Below are positions 8,055-15,461 of a stretch of 64,000 bases of DNA, piece after piece. Source of the stretch: Planctomycetota bacterium (lineage in GTDB: Bacteria; Planctomycetota; JAJSAM01; JAJVHW01); assembly GCA_021776825.1 (NCBI GenBank), contig JAJFFG010000087.1, forward strand, positions 1-64,000. The letters run 5' to 3'. A program made the position numbers and the translations under genes. The notes under the pieces were generated by a model, which saw only the letters and a program-made list of their open reading frames with translations, had not been told where the DNA came from and did not search any database. Every line of letters begins with the position of its first letter. Within the stretch, counting starts at the first letter, position 1.

Positions 8055-8899
8055 CGCAGCCACTCCGGGTGATCGCCCGCGGTCCACTCGATCAACGCCC
8101 AGGACTCGCGCACAGCGTCCATGTAGGTCTGACGCGTGAAGGAGAGCTCGTGCGAACCGGTTCGTTCGGCGCCGGGTCGCTTGCCGCCTCGGTCGGCCAT
8201 CTCGGTGCGATGGAACTGCACGGCCACCTCGACGGGCCCCGGGACGACGAACGGCTTCCGCTCATCGAGGTCCTGCAGCCCCTGCAGCACGCCGAGCCGG
8301 ATCTCACGGTCCGTCTCGGCCGGGGTCTTGCAAATCGCCGATCGCGGACCCGCCGCACGCTTCACGGCGACCGTCCGGACGTCGTCCCCGAGGTACTCAC
8401 GCGCCTCGGCGCAGCCCGCCACGTCGCTGCTGACGAACACAACCGGCACGCCGTGCTCCCCGGCAATCGCCGCGTTGAGCGCCATCTCGCCGAAGACACG
8501 CCCGTTGACGCGCACCTCGCGCACGATCGAGCCGACCCAGGTGTGCGGCAGCACCGCGTCCTTCGTCCCAGCGCGGGCGTGGTGACCGATGAGCAGCATG
8601 GCGCCGAAGCCGTCGTCAAAGCCCTCGCTCTGGCAGAGCGTGCGCGAGCTGGCCGGCCCGGTCACGAGCTCGCACCCGCTTGGCAGTCGCTCGATCAGCA
8701 CGTTGCGCATCGTGCCGTGGCCGTCGCAGATTCGGACGCCGGAGACACTCTCGTACGCCAGCGCCGCCTCGGCGGCCGCAACGACATCGTTGGTCATGAG
8801 CTCGCGCCCGCGACCGTAGTCGTATCCGGAGGGACCAAGTTGGTCGCCGTGCACGATGCCCGTGCAGCCCTCCATGTCACAGCTGATGAACACCCGCAC
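8051..8899 (-). CDS. M55-family D-aminopeptidase (DppA-like)
   Basis: GTG at 8899 is taken as start because AGGAG lies nine bases upstream and it places the family signature at the N-terminus (MRVFISCDMEG); a longer reading from ATG 8932 is possible. The 282-residue protein has the metal-binding D8 and E10, CDGHGT with H61, GHHA with H106, the LPHTW segment and E138, corresponding to the zinc ligands and active-site region of Bacillus subtilis DppA, a self-compartmentalising decamer that cleaves N-terminal D-residues from short peptides. Length agrees with the family (about 270). Role: recycling or detoxification of D-amino-acid peptides, perhaps from peptidoglycan. It is translationally coupled to the downstream adaptor protein. 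Confidence 0.88.
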   Translation of the reverse strand: MRVFISCDMEGCTGIVHGDQLGPSGYDYGRGRELMTNDVVAAAEAALAYESVSGVRICDGHGTMRNVLIERLPSGCELVTGPASSRTLCQSEGFDDGFGAMLLIGHHARAGTKDAVLPHTWVGSIVREVRVNGRVFGEMALNAAIAGEHGVPVVFVSSDVAGCAEAREYLGDDVRTVAVKRAAGPRSAICKTPAETDREIRLGVLQGLQDLDERKPFVVPGPVEVAVQFHRTEMADRGGKRPGAERTGSHELSFTRQTYMDAVRESWALIEWTAGDHPEWLR

Positions 8900-8970
8900 G
8901 CGTGAAGTCTCCTGATCGCCCCGACCGGCCATCGTATCGGGGCCTGTACAGCCCGTGTGGGTCTACCTGC

Positions 8971-9012
8971 GTGGGTATGGCTGTGTGGGTATGACTGTGT
9001 GGGTATGGCTGT
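8971..9012. repeat. Three tandem 14-bp units
   Basis: GTGGGTATGGCTGT is repeated three times without gaps, the middle unit differing by one base (TATGAC). The array fills much of the 119-bp spacer between the M55 peptidase start and the end of the amidohydrolase gene, ending seven bases from the latter's stop codon. A 14-bp period would shift the reading frame, so it is not coding; copy number could vary by slippage. Confidence 0.85.
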
Positions 9013-9018
9013 GAGGCT

Positions 9019-10269
9019 CTACCTGTGCTGATCGGCGAGTTCGGTCTGCCGCGAGGTCAGCTCGACCTCACGTCCGCCGATCCACATCCGCAACACGCGG
9101 GTGCGTGGCTGAACGACCGATCCATCGAGAACGATCACGTCGGCGGTGGCACCCGCGCGCAGCGCGCCCACCTGATCGGCGACGCCCAGGATCTCGGCCG
9201 GCGTGAGCGTGATCGCGCGCAATGCGTCGCGCTCCGATAGGCCGTTCGCCATGGCGAGGCCGGCCTGGTACGGGAGGTTGCGGGCGTTGTGGGTGTCGGC
9301 GGTCGTCAAGGCGACGCGCACGCCGGCGGCGGTCAGGATCGCGGCGCCGTCGGAGCGCGCGCCCAGCGTCTCGACCGAGTTGGGCGACTGTGTGACGGGA
9401 CCGAGGATCACGGGGACGTCGGCAGCCGCCAGTCGGTCCGCGAGTTTCCACGCTTCGGCGCCGCGCACGATCGCGATGCGCAGATCGAACTCGTCCCGGA
9501 GCCGCAGCGCCGCCTCCTCGCTGAGGCCGAATCTCAGGCACTTCGACGCCTCGTGCCAGAGGCGCTGGACGTCCGTCGAGCTGTCGGAGTGGATGACCAC
9601 GTTCACCCCCGCCGCCTCGCACAGCGCCGCGTTGTGCGGGATGCCGTCGTAGGCCTCGACCTTGAAGCCCCACCAATCGGCCCACGTGGAGATGCCGATT
9701 CGGCGCCGCGCGAGCTCGTCGCGCATCTTGTAGGCCTCCAGTGCGTGATGCAGCACGCGCGGCTGGATGTCGAACTCGTCGAAGACGCGCAGCTTGATGA
9801 TGCAGGCCTCGCCGCCGATCAGGTTTGCACTGCCCGGCAGGATCATGATCGTGGTGACACCGCCGGCGCGAGCCAGCGCGAACGCCGGATCTTCGACGTG
9901 CACCGAATCCGCCGCACGGACCTCGGGGGTGATGGGCGACGTCGCCTCGTTCCCGTCCGACGTGGCGCGCGACGAAGGCCACGGGTACACGCCCATGTGG
10001 GAGTGCGTGTCGATGATCCCGGGCGTCAGGAAGCGCCCCGTCGCGTCGACGACGCGCGCGCCATCCGGCACGGCGACGCCGGCACCGACCGCTGTGATCT
10101 TCCCGTCGCGCAGGATCACCGTGCCGTTCTCGATTGACCCGGAGGGGCCAACCGTCAGCACCGTGGCACCGACGATCGCGACGACGTCGTCGTCCTGCGC
10201 AACCGCCGCTGGAATGACGGCCAGACCCGCCAGCAATGCCGCTAGGGCTGTGGCTCCCAGGCTCCGCAT
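9019..10269 (-). CDS. Secreted amidohydrolase (imidazolonepropionase-like superfamily)
   Basis: The 416-residue protein has a signal peptide (cleavage after AVAQ, about residue 25), the small N-terminal beta-sandwich typical of composite-domain amidohydrolases (VVAIVGATVLTVGPSG, IENGTVILRDGKI) and the metal-binding motif TPGIIDTHSHMG with H89 and H91. Further conserved stretches are GGVTTIMILPGSAN, VIHSDSS and LTTADTHN near the last metal ligand. The closing strand TADVIVLDGSV completes the sandwich. Family members hydrolyse C-N bonds in cyclic amides or dipeptides; periplasmic location follows from the signal peptide, but the substrate cannot be read from sequence. GGAGG seven bases before the ATG supports the start. 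Confidence 0.85.
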   Translation of the reverse strand: MRSLGATALAALLAGLAVIPAAVAQDDDVVAIVGATVLTVGPSGSIENGTVILRDGKITAVGAGVAVPDGARVVDATGRFLTPGIIDTHSHMGVYPWPSSRATSDGNEATSPITPEVRAADSVHVEDPAFALARAGGVTTIMILPGSANLIGGEACIIKLRVFDEFDIQPRVLHHALEAYKMRDELARRRIGISTWADWWGFKVEAYDGIPHNAALCEAAGVNVVIHSDSSTDVQRLWHEASKCLRFGLSEEAALRLRDEFDLRIAIVRGAEAWKLADRLAAADVPVILGPVTQSPNSVETLGARSDGAAILTAAGVRVALTTADTHNARNLPYQAGLAMANGLSERDALRAITLTPAEILGVADQVGALRAGATADVIVLDGSVVQPRTRVLRMWIGGREVELTSRQTELADQHR

Positions 10270-10337
10270 GAGGCTCCCTCCCGAAGGCGCCCGGAGAGAG
10301 TACAGGAGTGGAGACAGGAGCCCGCGGGGGCGCTTGC

Positions 10338-12104
10338 TCAGCGGAGGAGCGGGAAGCGCTCGACGAGCGGCCCGGTCGGCGTGGCCGACACGAGATAGAT
10401 GCTGCGACCGAGCGGATCGAGGATCGCGGCCGGGCGAGACCGCCCGCTGGCCGCCACGATGGTGTCCGAGCCCGGGATCACGACGCCGTCGGAGTCGATG
10501 ACCACGCAGTGCAACTCACCGGAGCCCGACGCATCGAGCGGAACGATGTAGTGCACGATCGTCGCACCGGACTCGCGGTCGTAGACGACCGCCGTCGAGA
10601 GCGTCTCGTCGGTCCCCGGGTCGGCGACCGGTGTCTGATCCGGGCCCTGGGACTGCCACACCGCGCTGTAGCCCTGGCGATGCAGGTCGCTGGAGAGGCC
10701 GAAGTCGCTCGTGTCCGGCGCCCAGAGGTCGAACACCGAGTCGTCCGGGTTCCACGCCACACCGGCGCCCTCGCCGTGGGTGAGCGGGCCACCACCGATC
10801 GGGATCGTTCCCAGCAGGCTGAAGCCGGAGTTGAACGTGTAGAGCCGCACGTCGTGGCCGTCCGGAACCGGAAGACCGACCGAGACGTTGACGCCGTCGG
10901 TCGCCAGGAACGGATCGGAGATCGGCGTCTGCAGGTTCAGCTCGACCTCGACGAAACCGTCGCGCTGCAGATCCTGGCCGCGGACGTACGCAAGCCCGAC
11001 GTTGGAGCCGGAGGCCGTGAGCCAGAGGATCGTGTAGCCACCCGGTGACTCGACGATGCGATGGCTACCGAGTTGCTCTCCGGGCTGCATGTCGCCGGGG
11101 ATGACGAACGGAATCGCATTCGGCGTGCCCGGCCGCGTGAAGAGATCCCGATCGATGAGCTGGCCGGCGATCTCGGGACCCGTCGGCCCGTTTTGGACCG
11201 CCGTCACGAGGATCGAGTTGGTGATCGGGTCGTACGCGAGTCCGCCCTCGCCGATGCCGAACGTCACCGCGCGTTCGGCATCCGCCGGGCGCACGCTGAT
11301 GTCGATGCCGGGCGCGTTCGAGAGCGACATCGGGACGTTGCGACGCACCTTGTTCTGCGTGACCTTCACGGTCGCCTGGAACTGCCCGAGCGTGCCGCCG
11401 TCGCGGTAGCCGATCTCGAACGAGTGGGTCGCGTTGGCGACGGCCGTGAACCGTCGCGAGACGTCACCTTTCTTGGTGATCTTCTTGACGGTGAACGGGA
11501 AGTCGACGTTCGCGAGCGGACTGACGTAGCGATCCACCTGAGGGATGTCGCCGGAGATCCGCTTGAGCTTCACGCTCATGACGTCGCGGTTCAGGAGCGG
11601 GACGGCGATCACCGGATTGGTCTCGTCGAGCTCGATGCGCAGCCGACTCGGCCGCACTGTCTTGAAGCTGCCGCGCGCGCCAAGCAGTTGGAGGTTGACG
11701 ATGTTGCCGCTGTTCGTCTCGGAGACGACCTGATAGCGACCCGTCGCCGGCGCCACGAAGTCGCGCAGCTTCAGCGTGCTCTTGTTCGCACGGACGCGGG
11801 TCTGGGCGAAGAAGCGGCCCGTGTCGAGCAGGGTCTCGCCGTCCGGCCCGATGATGATCGTGCGATTGAAGCTGATCGGGATCTTGGAACCGGTCAGCGA
11901 GAACGTGAGCCGCGGCTCGACGCCCTCGGCGCAGTCGAACTGGATCCGGATCGTCTCTCCGGGGGGCACCGAGCCGGTGATCTTGTTGCCGTTGGCAAGG
12001 AGCACGGTGCTCTCGGCGGCGGCGGGAACGGCCATCGCGACGAGTGCCGCGACAGCGAGACCCAGAGTGGAGAGGCCAAGAGCGGAGAGGGAAGACGATC
12101 GCAT
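10338..12104 (-). CDS. Large secreted beta-rich protein of unknown function
   Basis: No family recognised. The 588-residue protein has a clear signal peptide (hydrophobic core at residues about 10-28, cleavage after AAAE). Residues about 35-150 and 150-260 look like two pre-peptidase-C-like beta-sandwich modules (for example ETIRIQFDCAEGVEPRLTFS and APATGRYQVVSETNSG). The second half has repeated beta-strand and turn units reminiscent of a propeller (AYDPITNSILVTAV, GVAWNPDDSVFDLW, AVVYDRESGATIVHY). No catalytic motif is visible. A good promoter lies just upstream (12114-12142) with only nine bases between the -10 box and ATG and no Shine-Dalgarno sequence. Probable exported adhesion or scaffolding protein. 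Confidence 0.7.
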   Translation of the reverse strand: MRSSSLSALGLSTLGLAVAALVAMAVPAAAESTVLLANGNKITGSVPPGETIRIQFDCAEGVEPRLTFSLTGSKIPISFNRTIIIGPDGETLLDTGRFFAQTRVRANKSTLKLRDFVAPATGRYQVVSETNSGNIVNLQLLGARGSFKTVRPSRLRIELDETNPVIAVPLLNRDVMSVKLKRISGDIPQVDRYVSPLANVDFPFTVKKITKKGDVSRRFTAVANATHSFEIGYRDGGTLGQFQATVKVTQNKVRRNVPMSLSNAPGIDISVRPADAERAVTFGIGEGGLAYDPITNSILVTAVQNGPTGPEIAGQLIDRDLFTRPGTPNAIPFVIPGDMQPGEQLGSHRIVESPGGYTILWLTASGSNVGLAYVRGQDLQRDGFVEVELNLQTPISDPFLATDGVNVSVGLPVPDGHDVRLYTFNSGFSLLGTIPIGGGPLTHGEGAGVAWNPDDSVFDLWAPDTSDFGLSSDLHRQGYSAVWQSQGPDQTPVADPGTDETLSTAVVYDRESGATIVHYIVPLDASGSGELHCVVIDSDGVVIPGSDTIVAASGRSRPAAILDPLGRSIYLVSATPTGPLVERFPLLR

Positions 12105-12113
12105 GGGGGCTCG

Positions 12114-12142
12114 ATTCTACGCGCCCGTGCCGGGCCCGTCAG
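12114..12142 (-). promoter_or_regulatory. Sigma-70-like promoter of the 10338-12104 gene
   Basis: On the minus strand CTGACG (12142-12137) and TAGAAT (12119-12114) are separated by exactly 17 bases, close to the bacterial TTGACA/TATAAT consensus. The -10 box ends nine bases from the ATG, so the transcript would have almost no leader. The -35 box overlaps the stop codon of the small upstream gene. Confidence 0.55.
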
Positions 12143-12399
12143 AGCGCGGGCTCGATTCCCGCGCGATCGGCGATGTCGCGGAGCTCGTCGGGCGACTCGA
12201 CGTCGGCGAGACGCTTGCCGCGGCGACGCAGTTCCTCGTTGAAGCGAACGGCGCGCTCCTGCATCTCCTCGTGCGTGTCCCGACTCCCGCCCACGAGGAG
12301 GAACTCGGAACCGCGCGTCACACGGCGATGACCCTCGTCGTCGTCGAGCCCGACTCCAAGGAGGAGGGACTGACGCTGACGAGAAGGCGGCTGCGACAT
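12139..12399 (-). CDS. Small hypothetical protein, 86 residues
   Basis: ATG at 12399 (MSQPPSRQRQ) is preferred; the frame remains open much further upstream, but that part lies in MITE DNA and has no coding character. The product is polar, with VGLDDDEGHRRVTRGSEFLL, GGSRDTHEEMQERAVRF and a C-terminal helical half containing NEELRRRGKRLADV and DELRDIADRAGI. No signal peptide, membrane segment or known fold is recognised. GC3 bias is good from the proposed start onward. It stands 35 bases upstream of the large secreted protein gene. Function unknown. Confidence 0.6.
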   Translation of the reverse strand: MSQPPSRQRQSLLLGVGLDDDEGHRRVTRGSEFLLVGGSRDTHEEMQERAVRFNEELRRRGKRLADVESPDELRDIADRAGIEPAL

Positions 12400-12449
12400 G
12401 TCCACAGTGTAGCGCCTCCCGAGTGGTGGGCAATCGGGAGGCGACCGAC

Positions 12450-12687
12450 GTGGCCCGGGTCGTTTACGAGGGCGTCGCGGGATCGCGGCGAGACCGAGGA
12501 ACGGCATGGGTGAACCCAGTGATGCTTCGCGTCCGCCCGTCGCGCAGCGTCCTGGCGGCGCCGAGTGCGGGAGATCTCGTTCCGGAGACGCGCATGCACC
12601 CTCTAGATGCGGTTGGAAAGCGGCGCCGGGGCGGGAGATCGCGTGCTCGGGACCGCCAGGCGTGGCGCACTGAACGATGCGGGCCAG
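12450..12687. mobile_element. MITE-like element with CTAGCCCG-type ends, copy B (238 bp)
   Basis: The ends (12450-12466 and 12671-12687) are imperfect 17-bp inverted repeats of the pattern GCCCGNNTYGTTYA. Length (238 bp) and the last 60 bases match the element at 24846-25084 (239 bp), and its left 42 bases recur at 6503-6544. It occupies most of the 389-bp gap between the small gene ending upstream at 12399 and the start at 12789. No transposase is encoded, so mobilisation in trans is inferred. Outside the element I see nothing else in the gap. Confidence 0.75.
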
Positions 12688-12788
12688 AGCGTCGCGCAGC
12701 CTCGACCACACCGGAAATCACCGCCCACTGCACCCGATCTGCGTGACCGGTGCATACTGTGGGTCGAGGTCACGAGGAAGGACGCCCG

Positions 12789-15173
12789 ATGCCGGCCTGG
12801 AACGAGGAGAACGCAGCGCACCTGCTGCGTCGTGCAACGCACGGCCCCCGCCCCCGAGACATCGCCCGCGCACTGAAGCGCGGCTTCGACCGGACGCTCG
12901 AGGATCTGTTCGAGCCGCCGCGTGGCAACGACCGCTTCCCCCGCGGCGCAGAGGATCTCAGCGATCTGCAGGGCTGGTGGCTCAAGCGGATGACCCGCGG
13001 CAAGGCGCCGCTGACGGAGCGCATGACGCTGCTCTGGCACAACCACTTCGCCACGAGCCACTCGAAGATCGACGACCTCTTCCTGATGCACCTGCAGAAC
13101 CGGACGCTGCGGCGCGACGCGCTCGGGTCGTTCCGGGAGCTCGTGCTCGCGATGGCGCGCGACCCCGCGATGCTCATCTGGCTCGACAACGAGACAAACG
13201 TCGCCGGCAACCCGAATGAGAACTTCGCGCGGGAGCTGATGGAGCTCTTCACGACGGGCGTCCTCGACAAGGCCGGGCAACCCAACTACACGGAGCGCGA
13301 CGTCGAGGAGGCCGCGAGGGCATTCACGGGTTGGGGACGTGACGACGAGTTCTTCGAGTTCAACGAGGACCTGCACGACTTCGGTCCGAAGACCTTCCGC
13401 GGGCTGTCGGGGGATCTCGACGGCACGGACGTCATCGAGCAACTCGTGACGGATCCGGCGACCGCTCGTCGCGTCGCGTGGCGCATCTACTCGTTCTTCG
13501 CCCACCCGGTCGATCTCGCCGACCCGGTTCTCGACCCGCTCGAGAGCGCGTACCTGGCGAACGACACGGCACTGCGTCCCGTGCTGGAGGCGCTGTTCCA
13601 GAGCGACGCCTTCTACTCGGCCACCGTTCGACAACAGCATGTGAAGAGTCCCGTCGAACTCGCGGTGGGCGCGGTCCGCCAACTCGGCGTGAAGATCGCG
13701 GGCAACCGTCACTGGGAGCTCGCCGAGTGGTGCACGGCGATGGGCCAGTCACTGTTCGCGCCGCCATCGGTCTTCGGCTGGAAAGAAGGGCTCGCGTGGG
13801 TGGGCACTTCGGGGATGCAGGTGCGTTCGGAGTTCGCGGCGTGGCTGACGGCGACGCGGGGCGGGCAGACGACGCCGCGCGTCCGTTTTCGACCGGAGCC
13901 GCTTCTCGGCTCGCGCCGGGCGCGCAAGAAGCTGATGGCCTGCACACGACGCGACCTCCTGAAGGGCATGCTGGCCGGTGCTCCGTTCGTCTTCCGAGGT
14001 CCTCAGTCGTTCGTCCGCGCGGCGTTCGGCGGTGGGACGGGAACCCGCAACCTGATCCTGTTCGAACTGTTCGGTGGCAACGACGGGCTCAACACGATCG
14101 TGCCGTTCGGTCTCGACGGCGGCGTGTACTACGACGAGTACCGCCAGCGACTTGCCGTGGCCGAGAGCACGCTGCTGAAGATCGACGACCGGCTGGGATT
14201 CCATTCGGCGATCGCGGAGTTGAAGTCCGTGTACGACAGCGGCCGCATGGCGATCTGCCAGGGTGTTGGCTACCCCACACCCAACTTCTCGCACGAGACC
14301 TCTGCCCAGATCTGGGCCTCCGGCGATCCGACCGCAAGCGAGAGCTCGGGCTGGTTCGCGCGGCACCTCGCCCGACGCCCGCCGACCGACTTTCCGTGCT
14401 CCGCGGACCTGTCCGGCACGATCGGTGGCGTGCTCCGCGGGAGCGGGCTCTTCGCGCCCGGTATCGAGTCGGTGGAGCGCTTCGCGTTCCCGGTGGACTT
14501 CTTCCACCCGCGCGAGCTCGGCAATCGGCGGACGGCCTATGATGCCATGGTCGCGGGCTTGGACGGTGCCACCGGTCCGGTCGGCGAGATCGCGCGCACC
14601 GCGGGCGGCCTGCTGGACCTGATCGACACGTTCGCCACCGTGCCGGCGTTCCCGCACGTCGGCGCGTACCCCGACTCGCCCGAGTCGACCGGGCTGCAGG
14701 AGACGGTGCGACTGATCGATGCGGATCTCGGACTGCGAACGTTCCACGTCGGCATCAGCGGCTTCGACACGCACTCGAAGCAGGACCAGGGTGAGTACCA
14801 CGCTCAGCTCCTGCGCAACGTGTCCCAGGGCGTTTCGGCCATGATCACGGACCTCGAGTCGGTCGGTCGGATGGAGGACACGCTGATCGTCGTCTACTCC
14901 GAGTTCGGGCGCACCGTGTACGAGAACGGCAGCGAGGGCACCGACCACGGCACGGTCGCGCCCGTGTTCGTCATCGGCGACTCCGTCCGCGGCGGGCTGA
15001 CCACCCCGCACCCGGGCCTGCGCGTCGACGACCTCACCGAGGACGAGGGCGAGCCGTCGCTGACGACCGACTTTCGCGACGTCTTCGGAACGGTGGTCGA
15101 CCGCTGGTTGGTCGACGATCCGAACGCCGTGTTCCCGGGGCACGGGTACACGGACCTCGGCTTCTTGGGGTAG
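12789..15173 (+). CDS. DUF1800-DUF1501 fusion protein with internal Tat-like motif
   Basis: ATG 12789 has GAGGAAGGA about seven bases upstream. The 794-residue protein fuses two families usually encoded by adjacent genes. Residues 1-375 are DUF1800: MTLLWHNHFATSH, GNPNENFARELMELFT, RAFTGWG and FGWKEGLAW. Residues 395-794 are DUF1501: FELFGGNDGLNTIVPF, GYPTPNFSHE, SGFDTHSKQ, YSEFGRTVYENGS and GTDHGTVAPVFVIG. DUF1501 proteins are related to alkaline-phosphatase/sulfatase folds and normally start with a twin-arginine signal; here such a motif (TRRDLLKGM) sits inside, at residues 386-394, directly after an in-frame ATG at 13935. Either a true fusion exists or a second protein starts internally. 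The N-terminus has no signal peptide. The pair's biochemical role is unknown. Confidence 0.88.
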   Translation: MPAWNEENAAHLLRRATHGPRPRDIARALKRGFDRTLEDLFEPPRGNDRFPRGAEDLSDLQGWWLKRMTRGKAPLTERMTLLWHNHFATSHSKIDDLFLMHLQNRTLRRDALGSFRELVLAMARDPAMLIWLDNETNVAGNPNENFARELMELFTTGVLDKAGQPNYTERDVEEAARAFTGWGRDDEFFEFNEDLHDFGPKTFRGLSGDLDGTDVIEQLVTDPATARRVAWRIYSFFAHPVDLADPVLDPLESAYLANDTALRPVLEALFQSDAFYSATVRQQHVKSPVELAVGAVRQLGVKIAGNRHWELAEWCTAMGQSLFAPPSVFGWKEGLAWVGTSGMQVRSEFAAWLTATRGGQTTPRVRFRPEPLLGSRRARKKLMACTRRDLLKGMLAGAPFVFRGPQSFVRAAFGGGTGTRNLILFELFGGNDGLNTIVPFGLDGGVYYDEYRQRLAVAESTLLKIDDRLGFHSAIAELKSVYDSGRMAICQGVGYPTPNFSHETSAQIWASGDPTASESSGWFARHLARRPPTDFPCSADLSGTIGGVLRGSGLFAPGIESVERFAFPVDFFHPRELGNRRTAYDAMVAGLDGATGPVGEIARTAGGLLDLIDTFATVPAFPHVGAYPDSPESTGLQETVRLIDADLGLRTFHVGISGFDTHSKQDQGEYHAQLLRNVSQGVSAMITDLESVGRMEDTLIVVYSEFGRTVYENGSEGTDHGTVAPVFVIGDSVRGGLTTPHPGLRVDDLTEDEGEPSLTTDFRDVFGTVVDRWLVDDPNAVFPGHGYTDLGFLG

Positions 15174-15211
15174 TCGGCGGGGGTGGCCACGCCGAGCGGC
15201 CCCCTTCGCTC

Positions 15212-15448
15212 GTACGGGCGGATCTCCTGATCCTCCCCGCCGACGCGCGGCGCACGGTCGACGCGGGCGGATGGCGGACCGCGAGCGTGCCCGGTGGTTC
15301 GCACAGTGCTCGGTCACAGGCGCTGCGACTCAACACGGCGCTGACCGATTTCCGCCCGCATGTCGCGAGTCGCCCGCAGTCCGCCAGTGATCCTGCCTGG
15401 AGCGCATGACCCCAGCGGGCGCGGGCGGATCAGGAGATCCGCCCCTAC
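15212..15448. repeat. 237-bp element with hairpin-forming inverted ends, copy 2
   Basis: The ends 15212-15237 and 15423-15448 are 26-bp inverted repeats with two mismatches. They share the outer GTAGGGGCGGA and the internal hairpin design with 5232-5521, but the loop region differs (ATCTCCTGAT in place of ACCCCCTGGT). It fills the 288-bp space between convergent genes ending at 15173 and 15462, again a position suited to bidirectional termination. Confidence 0.75.
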
Positions 15449-15461
15449 GAATTGATCGCCG

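Noticed and set aside
12400..12711. Upstream extension of the 86-residue gene to 190 codons
   Set aside because: The extension runs through the MITE at 12450-12687; coding bias begins only at ATG 12399.
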